From Onchocerca volvulus (Eukaryota; Nematoda; Chromadorea; Rhabditida; Onchocercidae): a DNA stretch of 64,000 bases. Position 1 is the stretch's first letter. The number at the start of each line of letters is the position of its first letter. The stretch spans positions 24,023,097-24,087,096 of the forward strand of contig HG738138.1 of assembly GCA_000499405.2 (NCBI GenBank), given 5' to 3'. The notes beneath the pieces were generated by a model. That model did not search any database, had not been told where the DNA came from, and saw nothing but the letters and a program-made list of their open reading frames with translations. The position numbers were made by a program, and so were the translations under genes. Shown here one piece after another: positions 1 through 15,266 of this stretch.

Positions 1-3000
1 ATCGCGGCAGTAATGATTTCATTTTTTTCCAGTAATCTAAAATAAATTTACATATTCCATTTCTCTATGTGAGTTCGTTTTTTGAGGGGTAACAAAGAAT
101 CCAATAAAAATTATTTGTTGCTTAGAATTAATGACGAATGTATTTTGCCGAATGACTTTGCAAACTTCACATTCCGTTACCACGACATTAGCACTCGAAG
201 GATTTTGTTCAGAAGTAGATATAAGCTGAATCAATTCAACTTAATTATTAATGATACGGTTGGCAAAATTAGCAGCCATTTCAAAACTAAAATCTTAATA
301 AATTGTGAAATTGCAAGCTAAATTTTACTAAATTAAATTGCTATATTCGCCCTTCTAAACAAAAAATTGCAAGAAAGGTTCTGAAGCGTTTTCTCAAGGA
401 AAATAATGAACATTATATGTAAAATTGGCATACCTTGTTTAGAAATATCCATAACTCCTACGGAGGAAACACTAACACCTAAAAAAAAAAAAAAAAATAC
501 ATAATACTGTCTTTTCAAATCATCATAATAAATGTGCATTCATTTAATTAATCCGTTATGTATTGGTTTCGAACAAAACAATAATATATTTTTCAAATCA
601 GCGATAATCAAGTGAAAAGAAAAACTTAAATTTATCAGAATCCGGAAGAAGGCCAAACAAATGAGGCATGATTTGATCCATATATGGACTCATCGCACTA
701 CAATAAGCCACCCTTTCGAGTAACTCAAACTGATTCAACGAATTGATAAAGGCATCCCAAATAAGCAACTTCGGTGATAAAATGCAACTGCTTATCATAG
801 TATCATCCAAAATTCTTATAAAAGGTACTGGCAAATGTTTTTGATGACTAGAAGAAAGTTTCTCATCTCCTATATCATCTTCTTCGTTGCGCTTATTCTG
901 TGTCTTTAGCATGTCTCTCGTTATTCTGCAAAAAAAAAAAAAAAAAAATTTCTCCGATAAAAAATTTACTAATGGAATCAGCACTATCAAAGATGAAGGG
1001 TTTTTGGTAATATGTGGAGCATTTCTGACATTTTCATGAGATCATTATGCATTGTAGAAGACATAGAAGACGCAATTATCTTCTTTTTCCTTCTATGTTC
1101 CTTCTTTCAAGATGTTTAAAAAAAATGCTTTACAAATTATGCAAGAATTTTTAAATGCCTTTAAATACGATTAATAAAATACAAAAAAAAATTCATTAAT
1201 TCAAACGGAAATTCATAGCCTTATGCAACCAAAACATGAACTTACAACTTTAATATTCTCAGCGCAGCAATTTGGACATCTGCAAAAGGTGAGTTGATCA
1301 GAGCGTGTAAGGGTATCACAACTGACTGAAGATGCTCATCATAACTGGAAATGATGGTTCGACAATTTTATCGGCGGAAATTTTTAATTTTTGGGCAGTA
1401 ATTAATAATTTTTTGAAGTCAGTAATACCATGTTAATTAGATTATAGATAATGTCAAATAATAGCTCTAAAATTTATTTTCTGGCAGAGTATACAGCTTT
1501 TTCATCTATTTTTCTAATATTTTATTCATTTTTTCTAATATCTGTATTATGATATTTTGATGAATCACAGATTCATTTCTTAGTTCATTCTTTTAATAAT
1601 CTAGTTGGTAATGACGAGCAAAACGAATGTTATAGTAAGAATGACTTAAAGAACTACCTAATTTATGAACAAACTTAGATTAGAACCTCAATCACAGAAC
1701 TATCGCTAGATGTAACCATATTTAATAACAAATATATGTATTACTTGAGGAGATCTAATTCGACATCAAAAACAGGTTGTAATGACGCAGTTTGAATAAA
1801 TTCTTCGGTTATATAATTTATTGAGAGACAAAGAGTGTTTTGAAGCGCTATCGAATGAGAATTTTCTTGATACGAAGTCAATCCCAAAAACCATGTGAGC
1901 AATATATTTTGCGCAGCAGGACAAAAAAAATCCAACCAATCCTAAATTTAACATAACCTTAATTTTAGATAAGAATTCAACTGAAAATCAAATCCAATGA
2001 ATTTTCATAAAATTCAATTCTTCAATTAACTATTTACATATGGAATGATAATATAACCTGTCTAAAAGGTGCTAACTCGACATCATTTTTCGTGTTGTCA
2101 ATCATTTGAGCACATTCATTGAATAATCTTACAGACAAGCGGCTAAATAAAATATAGGATTGTGATTTACATTGCCCCCAAAATGCATTAGCACTCTGAA
2201 ATCGAGAGAGAATACTTATGGATATAGAAAAAATAAGGAAGAAATTTTGAATTCCAATTTTCAGTAAAATCTGAATTTTAAGATTTCTGAACTGAAATCT
2301 TTTTTAATATCTTCTATTTACTCCATTTCAAACAATATCTTATCTTCTTCTCCTCAGTGAATTACCGAGTTGTGCATATAAATAATTATGACTTCATATT
2401 TCTATTTTGTCAGTCAGAGTAAAGGGATTAATATATCCCGGAAAAAACAAAGTTTTTAATAAAAAATCAATATCGCTGCTCAATAAAATTATTTTCCAAA
2501 ACTGACGTTATTATACTTTGATTAAGAAATATCAGAATTTCTGTTGCTTACAGCTCTATCAATAAATATAAATATCTTAATTAATAAAATATAATTTTCA
2601 AAAAAATTTATAATTTAGAGGAAATATCATATCAGACATACTTCGAGCGAAGTAATTAATGCACAGCACAAGAAATCTCGCATAGCGGTATCCATTTGCT
2701 GTAGATATGGACAACAAAGAGCAAGAAAACGAAGAAGAGAGCAATTGAATATATTCCGTTCTTCATCTTCCTTCGTTCCGTAGCTATATCAAAAAAAAAA
2801 AAAAAACAAAATCAGACAGAAATAATTCTACGCTGTTTAGATGTCCTATTCATTGAACAATTACGACTGGATGAAGAATATAATTTCAAGCTGCTAAGTT
2901 TTATTTAACGTTCCATCATACTATGCTATATGTATCGAGGTATTACAACAGTAAGTTTCTCTGCATTCTAAGTAATGCGTGGAACAATAAAGCAAAAAAT

Positions 3001-6000
3001 AGCTTAGTTGGATGAATATGAGTAAGATTACAGTATTTTAAAATTAATACTCTTCAGATGCGGTATTTTACTTCACTTTTCCTCAGAAAATCTTTTAAAA
3101 AAAAACAAAAATAGCTCAATACTCACTTATAAGTAAATATATATTCCTCGAGCGTAGAACGTCCCTCCACCATAAACTGAGCAAGCAGCTGGAGTAAATT
3201 CACTGGCTCTTTCAAAGATGATGCCATTTCAAAATGGCTTATCCAATGCTTGATAGAAACAGGCGGATCACAATAACCTTCATACACTTTTCCTGCATCC
3301 GGAAATGATAATATGTATAAACTAAATGAAGGTTCTTCTTCTTATCTTGCGAACTTTGAAATACAAATATCTTTTAGATTTCTTCTGGATAAACTTGCAA
3401 AAAATTTTGATCTCAGTTTCAGTATAAGCACAAATATTACTTGCAAAAGTATAAAATATCGTTATAATAAAAACCTTGAAAGCGAAGAGCTGCAGAGCAA
3501 AGTATGATCCCAAATGGATCCAAGTTTTTCCCAGAAACTTTGAACACCGCCTCAATCTTTTCCATACATAAACCATCTGCTAGCAAACGCAGGGCAGCAA
3601 GCAAGCATAATGATTCATTTCCTTCGGCAATTAATGAGATACATTCAGAAAGCAGGTCTTCCTTAAGCTGTTCGTTTGTCTGGAATAATATAATTAGTTG
3701 AAATCAGGATTTTTAAATCTATTTCCAATATTCTTTTATAATGCTCCACTATCACTGTGCAATGAAATAAGATGTCTCGGTCATTATTTTATAATAGCTT
3801 AAGAAAATCATCATAAAAATGAGGAAATGAACAAACCAAAATCAGTTGGTTGACTAGATTATTCAAATTTGTTCTTGCATCAATGAACTGTTCATTGCAT
3901 ATTGTATTTATGGATGCTAATGACGATATAGCAACAGCATAAAGAAAACTTGTCGTATAGTGTCTGGTATATGCTTCAGCTATCATATCCAGATAGTTTA
4001 TTATAAATATAGCATAACTAAGATAAGGTAACAATGTAGAATTATTATCCACATTTTCACTGAACAATGATGTAACTACTGGCGAAGCAAGACATTCCTG
4101 CACATCCATTATTTCTAAGCCATACTGCAAAGATATCAACAGTATTTGTTGTTCAATTTCAACTGGTATTACATTAGTCAATGAAATCAATAAAAAGTGA
4201 TAAATTTTAGTAAAAAAAAAAAAAAAAAGCTGTCGATTATATGTGTAATTCTTGACAATAAAGATTTATTTTCAGAATAAAAGTATCATCAATCTTAGCA
4301 GGCTTACTGATTAACTTTCCATGGATTTCCTAAAAGTTACGGGTGTTACTATCATATCTCAAACAGATGAAATATCTGGGTTTTCAGAAGAGAAAATATC
4401 TGATTGATATAAAAAAAAAATTTTTAGCATCCCAAAAGCTTTCTCAGTATGTTCTGTGATGTTGATATTACAAATGAATAAGCGGCATTTCGCGAAAAAA
4501 AAAATGAAGAATTTTAAAAAGATTGACAGAATCCAAACTATCTAAGCACTATTTTTAAGAATGCACTAATGCATCGATTAGTAGAATCCTTGTCTAGATT
4601 TCCCCAACAACACCACTCATATCATTTTAATGGCTCCGCTATTTTTAATAATATATACCTTTCTATCGAGGAGAGAGAACTTATCAGCCAAATCTGTACA
4701 ATTAATAATAAAATAAACTGCAGATGATGATGGCAATGAAGCAGCAATTGTTGTCGCAATTTCAATGACAGAATAACTGAAAAGAAAAAAAAAAAGTAAT
4801 TCAGAAAAATAAAAAAAGCAGATAAACGTAAATTAAATTTTCGAGTGCTGCCATACTGAATGTTTGTCAAATGTAAAGATTACTCGACAATATCAAAATT
4901 ATTTTTGAAATTTTGAAACGTGCAGCACAACGTTTCGAACTATATCATTTTTCGATAGGTTTCAATTCGCAAGGAAAATACTTTCCAATTTCACTTTACA
5001 GAAAAGAGAAGTCAATTAAATATGTAATAAAAGAAAATAAGGAAATTTCCATTTGATATCCGAGTTTCATTCAGAGCTCATGAAACATACTCAAACTGAA
5101 GCAGATCGATTGCATTAAGTTTATTGATAATGATTTGTGCCACTGATTTCATATCCACACTAGATGAAACCATTGCTTCAATTATTTCGTTTATAACCTC
5201 TGAAATCATACTCAAGCATTTAAGGAATGTACAAGATTCTCGAATCGCAAAAAAAAAAAGATATAAATCGCAAACAGCTAAGTAACTATGAAGTAGCAGT
5301 TGAATATTTAAATAACAGAATAAAAAGGATCTCGACTCGTTAAAAATAGAAATTCTTATTATTTTTTACTGTCTGTGCTAATGAAAATTACAGCTTTTTT
5401 CGATGCTTCGTAAGAAAAAACGACGAAATCATCTCAACAATCTATTATGTCCTGCAAAAATCAGACTGAATCATGACCTGAAGATGATTCTTCTGTTTCG
5501 AAAAAATGTCCAATGATAAGATCAACGAGTTTGCTCCGCAAATCTTCAGAGATCTTAAATATTCTCAAGTGGCAAAATGATAATTTTTTTTTTACAATTT
5601 AATATTCTTCCGTAGTGTCAAATATATAATAATTATTAAACAGATTATTCTTTTCTTATTCCAATTTCTATATTTGACAGGAAAAAGATTTCAAATACAA
5701 AGACATGACTTTAGAATTCATTAATTAAAATAAGGAAAAGAAATAATTTTTAGTACTTCTCGTCCTCGTTTATTTAACACTGTTACAAGCAGCTGTTGAT
5801 CGATCTGACAACGATTCTCTACCAATACCTCAACAACACAGAATTAGATTAAATTCATAACTCATATTTATATCTGCTAACAACAGATACTTCTATTAAA
5901 AAATCATAAGATCCATTAAACTTTCATCTATTTCGATATCACTTGTAATCTAGGAATTCCCCCCAAATTTTTTCATGCCTATTTTCTTCTTCATCTTTAG

Positions 6001-9000
6001 AAAACTAATCTCACCAGAAAAAGGTTACTAAAGTAGCATTCACTTTGTAACTAAGTGGAACTAAAACTTCGCTGATATCACAACGGTGGAACATAAATTA
6101 GAAATTAATTTATGGATGTATGTATTTAATTTATATATTTTGAAGAATATTAAATGAATTGCTTGACAAACCTACTTGCTGCAAAGCGGTTTCAAAATAA
6201 GGAAACAACATAGCGATATCCATGAGAATGCTCCAACGTTTCAGATCTGTTTGATGAATACAAAATTGCATAGCTTTTACAAGTACTGGCTCATCGATGA
6301 AATGTGCTGCGGAATATTTCTCATTCAATAATCCAAAAGCAATCAAAAACCGTATAGATGTTAATTCGTCATCAGCCTGAAAGCAACAGAAGTATGCATT
6401 GGTAACTCTCAATAATCTCTAATCGAAAAAAATAATTCAATTTTTTATAAACATATGCATCTCAAATTCGCAATGACACAGAGAAAGTTAAACTTTGATC
6501 ATTTATCAAGCTGATCAGACTTAATATTAAAATTTTAATTTTTAATTTGCTTATCTCTTTCTCAAAGAGTATTCTCATTTATGAGTGAATTACTGTATCG
6601 AAATATCAAACACTGCAAAATTAGTTCTAATGAAAGAAGTAATTCTGCGAGGTTAAACTGAGGAAACAAAACTCTAAAAAAATATTCGGTTGGTGTAATT
6701 CTTTTCGAATTAGCCATTTTTTAATTAAAAAAAAATCAAATCAGAAAGTTCTACAATTTGTATCGTGAAATTTTTTCAAAGAAAAAAATTATTTCTCTTC
6801 GAAACGCAATTGTCGAGCGCTATTCGCTAAGAGTAAGAGGAAGCAACGTATAGATAACCAAACTGTGAAAATCATGAAAAATAAACACATTACATTTTTA
6901 GTAAAATCATATTTCTAAATGCGAAACCTTATAAAACTCGCTGATCTGCTTGTCAAGCATTGCGGTAAACTTTATCAATAACTTCAGCATAAGTAGTGCA
7001 GTATCTTCAACATCTTCCCAGTCAACTTTGCTCGAAATAGCTTGACAGAGATCAATCCGAGAATTAATGTCTTTCAGTATATCATCACTACACTTTTCCA
7101 TCACATTAGCAATCAATTTCTGGCTAGCACAAGTATGACTGAGTAACTGCTCTATGAAATCTGACCAAATTGGCTCTACTCTATCATAAAACAGCTCTTC
7201 GATCAACGGTTCTGTAGATGGAAGCTGAAAAATGATTCAATGCAACACAGAAATATCTTTTTTTTTTCAGAAGAGAGAAAAAAAAAAACATTTCAGTCGA
7301 AAATAAAAAAAAAAATTACCTCATTCAAAAAATGTTCTCGAAGTTGGCAACGTAATCGAAATACAATTTCCGAATAATCGAAGCATATAATGACAATGCG
7401 TTCTGGTAAATGCACCATTTTCCTGACTAATGACCTGTCATTCCACTTCAGAGTGCATTTAGTCGCAATCCACATCTAAATTTTTATAATAAATAATGAA
7501 CCAATAAAATGAATCATTTGAAATACAATGGAAGAAAACCTTATCAATAAATTTATCCACAACAATATCCAAATCATTAGCACACTGATTCATAGTCCAA
7601 CAAATCCGAAATTCCGTGAATTCTATAAAAGCATTTACCCAAGCAACACTTGGGAACGACATACTCCAAGGCATTCTGAAATGCACAATTTAAATCACTG
7701 ATACTATGTTTTATAAAAACTTGTATGAAAAAATTTACATAATTGTATCATATATTTTTTCTCTCAAATGGCCAACTGCAAAAAATATGATCTTGAATTA
7801 GCGTTGAAAAAATAGAATTTAGAAAGGCTAAATTATAGCTAAATAACTTTAAAAACAATTACCCTTCAAAGAAAGCGTCCAATATTCTCTCCAACAATAA
7901 CTGGCTTTCAACTATCGTTTTCTCTTCAAGTACGGCTTTTATTACAGGTACCATAATAGTTGATATATTATTCCAAAAACTGTAACAATGAAATGTCTAT
8001 TTATCCATTTTTCTATTATACTTGTCTACCTTTTATCCATCACATTCATTTACTTAGCATTTCAAATATTTTTTGATATTCGGTTTTTTTAAAAAAAAAC
8101 AAAACATCAAATATATTTGCTTTCACATTTTATAAATCGAACATGAATTTTTATTCTGCAAATATATTTTTACAACTTGAAGCCGCAAAAAATAAAATTA
8201 GTACTACAACATGATGTAATGCACTCTCAACGTATTATGGTATTGATCGCATATCATCAAACTTGTTGATAATGTTAAATTTTTATGATAAATTGAGCGC
8301 TTACTTTCCCTTGCGATTTATCAGTAATATCAAACGACGTACTACTGCGTCATCAATATCCAAAACACTAAATAGAACTTTCGCTTTGACCATTTGAAGA
8401 ATGAAAACAGCAGATGCGCGACTGGTACTCCTATCAGCATTGTCCAGGTGAGCTAATGCCGCAGTCGGTATGTAACTCTTTAATACTGCCTCCCATCCGT
8501 CAGTTAAAGTCGTTACACGACTTGCTAAGATTAACATGCTACTAATAACCTGCAATATCTATTATTATGAAGGTGGAACAACAGGTAAGGTCTAAAGTGG
8601 ACGAGAATGTTCCTATTTATAATTTTTGCCTAATCCTTTTTTTTCTTAAAGAAGACTTTGATATTAAAGACGATTAGAAATTGAAAGAAAAAGGGAAAAA
8701 ATAACGATGGAGCAATAGCAAATCAAAATAAGTGATCAACTATATCAAAATAATTTCGATAATACATAATTACAGATCGACATAAAGTAAATAAAATAAC
8801 GCCAGATTGTTTTAATATGAAATTACCTGGGAAGAAGGCGATACTAATCGCCTAAGATACGGGCTGCTGAAAAACTGAAGTATTTGCTTACGCAATTCAT
8901 CGCTCAGCGATTCTGTACAAATAGAATGAAGATATTGCAAGCTTTGTAAAGCGAGTCTCATGAAGCGTTGTTCTTCGGTTTCTTCTCCCTCGCCTCTGCA

Positions 9001-10692
9001 AGAAATGATCTTTGAAATTATAAAAATTATTTAAAAAAAAAACATTACTAAAAAACAAGAAAAATTTTTGGATGATTTTTAGGGAATCCCATTTTTTAAA
9101 AACGCAAAAGACATTAGAAAATTTTCATTTCTGATTCCACAGATTCTTCCTTTTTTTTTTCCGATTTACAGAACCAGTCTTCTTAATTAAAAAAATATCC
9201 GAAATAAAATAAGAAATTACTATAATAACAAATGAGTACTTTTTTAATAGCTGATGTTTGTCACTTATGAATTTAAGGGCTATTTCACAAACTGGTTCCT
9301 TGAAGATTTCCATGACAGTACCATATTTCTCATTCGGAAAACAATCAGCTAGCATGCTTTTCGATTCGTTGATCACTTGGGAATAACTATCGTGCATCAG
9401 CAATATTACATAAGGTAAGGCCTGCAAATCTGCATTTTATTTTGATAAGAAACCTATTCCATGAAAGCACTTGAAATGTCAAAATTATCAATTTCATTGA
9501 ACAAGAATCGTTAATATCGGTTACTTAATGAAGAGTGTAGAGAAGATGTTAATTCTCATTTCCCAATTCTAATGAATGTCCAAAAGGTTGGGAAAGTTTC
9601 TTTTTTTATTTAAACTCGAACAATTTAAAAGCTAGAACAATTGAGTTTCGAAAAATTCTAGGTTTATGAAATGAATTCTGCAAATCCTTTGAGCAATGTA
9701 TAGCAATGTATAATTTGTGCACTATCATAGATTTATAACACTAAAAATCCGAATATTTTAAATATCATATCATTTCCAAATATTAATTAGATGTCTCTAT
9801 GGAAAATTCTAACCTTTTTTAAATACGGTTCACTGTTTTTTTGCAATTTTTTAATATAACCTCCCAATACACGGACTGCATTGGATCTTATTGCTGCCGT
9901 CGCATCAACAGATAGCTTGGGAAATAAGATAATAAAATGTTTGAAACTTTTTCGGACATCGTCAATTGATACTTTATCAATCAACTGTCTCAATTCTTTC
10001 AGTCCCTAAAAATGACGGAACAATATCTACGGAAAGATGTGATCGATATTATAGTTCATTAATCGAATTTACTAATGATAAGAATGATATTCTATTCATG
10101 TTGTCGTTAATGTCCTTTATAGAAATGAGTCGAATCTATCAATAATAGTATTAATATACTAAATTACATTAAATTTGAGTTAGACAATGATCATAAGACG
10201 ACAAACTTCCGATGTCTCGAAAAAAATTATATAGTGAGAAATCCCATATTTCAGTTCGAAATGATATGTACCTTTTCACGAGTCTGGGAATCTTTTTTAA
10301 TGATTTTTTTTAAAGCAATCTGGATTTCTGCATCAAAAAGATCATCATCTGGATCGTGATTCTCCAGTGAAGTTGCTGCAAACGGTTCACAATCACCAAA
10401 TGTTACAATCTGTACTGTATGCCCGGAATTGGCTAATAATTCCGCAGCATGATTACTGCTTGCCGTCTGCAAAAATTCATAAATTTTCAATTATATCATT
10501 AATATTCACTAAAAGTCTATTTTCTGCATAATATATCTGAAATTGAATAATGAGAAATATCTTTCCTCTCGTATTCCGATTTTTAATCTTTAATCGCGAA
10601 TTAACGTCATTTTAAGTCAAATGACTACCTGAATAATTCTGAGTAAAACGACCTACCTGAGTATTTCCTTTTCGACGCTGATGTTTACTCAT
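1..10692 (-). CDS. LTN1: E3 ubiquitin-protein ligase listerin (LTN1), partial; C-terminus beyond left edge
   Basis: Listerin ubiquitinates nascent chains stuck on 60S ribosomes in ribosome-associated quality control. The start (ATG at 10692) gives MSKHQRRKGNTQ, then AAELLANSG, FGDCEPFA, ALKKIIKKDSQTREKGLKEL and PYLKK, matching the conserved listerin N-terminus. Exons, by splice site and phase: 10657-10692, 10272-10466, 9814-10005, 9240-9421, 8827-8995, 8305-8549, 7863-7979, 7540-7675, 7320-7475, 6928-7224, 6176-6376, 5757-5828, 5478-5553, 5091-5199, 4659-4776, about 3837-4195, 3475-3679, 3127-3292, 2642-2783, 2058-2195, 1745-1941, 1246-1344, about 610-925. Shorter candidates follow near 434-478 and 40-235. 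They total about 1,300 residues of helical HEAT/ARM-like solenoid; human listerin is nearly 1,800, so the RWD and RING ends should lie left of the window. The acceptor near 4195 is unclear because of a 17-T tract, and the last exons at the left edge are uncertain. Confidence 0.9.
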
Positions 10693-11744
10693 TGTCCTGA
10701 AACAGAAATATGATTTACATAAACGTAAATTCTGAATAAAAGACAATTATACTACAAACAACATCACCATACTGAATTAAACGTAACCAAATGATATAAA
10801 AATATAAATTACTACTTCATCTATTCAAGTTGCTCCATGGATTCTATTTCCTATCAAGGGGAAAAAGAAAAAAGAACACGTAATAACATATACATCTACA
10901 GTGGCGTCAACCACATATCGTTTCACTTATTACACTGGCCTAATCCGCTAATGCGTGGAAATTTGACCTCTCTCTTCCATATACATGGAGCTAAATTAGA
11001 AATATACACTAGTCTACTGACCAGTTTCCTTTTTCCAATTCACAACATAAACATGACGTACGTCAATCTGTAGCATCACTTCCGCTACTTCACTTCCTCT
11101 TACCATCTCAATCACTAACTCAACGTGTTACGTGATTATTCCTAAAATTTCTGCAATCCGCAAACACCCAATCTTTCATACGTTCCATTCCGTATCTCTG
11201 CGTTTTGCATCATATTTTTCACATCCCCGCCAGAAAAAACGCGTATTGCACGTCTCGTTGCATACAACAAATTATGAAAATACTTGGTACAATATTATTT
11301 GGTCGTTAAAAAAAGGTTCATTTGCACATCAAAAGCTTGTTTTTTTGCTTAAGGAGGTTTATGGGCTGTGACATATATGTTTCGTGACACGTGTCATGTG
11401 TCACATGTGTCACATATGTGACGTCATGGCATGATAAATACATGATAAATGACATGATAAATAGATGGAAACAGAGTTGAATTGAGCTAGCGTGTTTTCA
11501 GAAATTTAAATTTTTAAATTTGTTAACATTTTCTTGATTACTGTTTAAAGCTTACATGCAATGTGAGATGTTTATAATTCCTTACTGTATCCACATTTGT
11601 AATCGAGTATTTAGATTTGGTGAGATGAAAACTGAATTTTTGCAAGTTGATCGTCGCAGAATTACGAGTAAAAATCTTCCGAATTTATTTAATTTGTTAA
11701 TAGGATTAAGTAAGAAAAAAGTTTATTTTCAAGTTGAAAAAGTC
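10693..11744. promoter_or_regulatory. Divergent intergenic region between LTN1 and YIPF5
   Basis: About 1.05 kb separates the two start codons, which point away from each other, so this stretch probably holds both promoters. I see no convincing coding exon in it. Open frames at 10837-11073 and 11132-11371 lack recognisable motifs. The only striking structure is the palindrome cluster listed separately at 11385-11426. Confidence 0.5.
11385..11426. promoter_or_regulatory. Cluster of nested palindromes with E-box and CRE cores
   Basis: Three perfect palindromes fall within 42 bp: TGACACGTGTCA (11385-11396, with a CACGTG E-box core), GTCACATATGTGAC (11409-11422) and TGACGTCA (11419-11426, the classical CRE/ATF consensus). 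The last two overlap. Between them ATGTGTCAC is repeated in tandem. The cluster lies about 320 bp upstream of the YIPF5 start and 690 bp from the LTN1 start. The sites are read directly; their function as bHLH and bZIP sites is inference. Confidence 0.55.
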
Positions 11745-14215
<2,471 letters not shown>

Positions 14216-14574
14216 AGATATTAATATTTTAGGGATCGTACAAATTATTATGTAATGTTTGGAAATTCTTTCTTTCTCCAATTCTAGTAGTAATGTTATG
14301 ATCATTCTTGTATATCATTTAATGTTCTGATTAATCACAATATATTCATTAATCGGAGGGCATAAAATAGAGACGTATTCTTTCCAATTATATTTAATGA
14401 TTAGATAATAACATATTATTTGATCATTATTAGTCAATCTTAGAGTAGTATTTCAATTTTCTTACCAGTTTAAAAACAATATGAATAATGGGGAGATAAT
14501 GTCTTTCATTCGTTCGTGCATATTTTGTTCGATGATTAAATTATGTTCGTTGTTATTTTATATAACCATTGAAG

Positions 14575-14670
14575 AATAAACCTTCTCCGGCTGTTTTATG
14601 GTCTGTTTCTAATTTATTTTGTTGATGGCGAATAGTTGTTATTGTATAAATTATGTTATGTACGAATAAA
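14575..14670 (+). terminator. Candidate polyadenylation signals of YIPF5
   Basis: Two AATAAA hexamers (14575-14580 and 14665-14670) lie 360-455 bp after the YIPF5 stop, the second followed by a T-rich run. They are the best visible candidates for 3' end formation. Confidence 0.45.
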
Positions 14671-14761
14671 TCTTTTTTTTTTTCCCTTTTTTTTTGTGCG
14701 TTAACGTTTAAAGATGCTGTGCTTTATTCATCCATATTTGAAGCTCAAAAAATAGTTTTGA

Positions 14762-14997
14762 TTTTTTTTTTCCTTTTTCTTTTGTTCTGAATATGTAAAA
14801 TGCCCAGTTACTTTTTCAACAATTTGTAGGGTTTTGACGGTCACTTAATGGACTTCTGTTATGTTCAGTTTGTGAAAATATATTGTCATGAATATTTCTA
14901 ATATTCTTAATATTCATGTATATTTTACAGATTGTTGAAAAAGTTAGTGGGCATTTTACATATTCAGAGCAAAAAAAAAAAAAAAAAAGGGAAAAAT
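14762..14997. repeat. Imperfect inverted repeat downstream of YIPF5
   Basis: The left arm (core 14784-14825, ATGTAAAATGCCCAG in its middle) matches the reverse complement of the right arm (core 14929-14970, GGGCATTTTACAT) at about 38 of 42 positions. Matching extends outward through a T-rich tract on the left and an A-rich tract on the right, so the arms are about 65 bp each around a spacer of about 105 bp. No terminal target-site duplication is obvious. It could be a relic of a small inverted-repeat transposon or a structured 3' region. Confidence 0.6.
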
Positions 14998-15023
14998 CTT
15001 TTTGGTATTCATGACAATATATT
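14877..15023. repeat. Second, interlaced inverted pair (18 bp exact)
   Basis: AATATATTGTCATGAATA at 14877-14894 is the exact reverse complement of TATTCATGACAATATATT at 15006-15023. This pair interlocks with the larger inverted repeat (order A, B, A', B'), so the two stems cannot form as simple nested hairpins. Confidence 0.6.
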
Positions 15024-15266
15024 GAGAGGTTTTAGAGCTGTCTGGTTGCTGGGCTTAATTTTAATCGATTATTCAAATCTAAAAGTTCGGAAATATGTAC
15101 ATCATCTTGCATGAGTTTTATGTATGAAGCTTTTAGGCTATGTCTATATTCATAAGTTTAAAATTCGAACAAATCATGTAAAATTTTAAAGTTCCAAAGT
15201 TCCATTCTTTTTCTGTGTTTCAGATTAAACGAAAATTTTTCGAGTGCATAGAGAAGAAGAAAATTG

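Noticed and set aside
10837..11371. Two plus-strand open frames upstream of LTN1
   Set aside because: No family motif, no splice-consistent partners, and they lie in the divergent promoter region.
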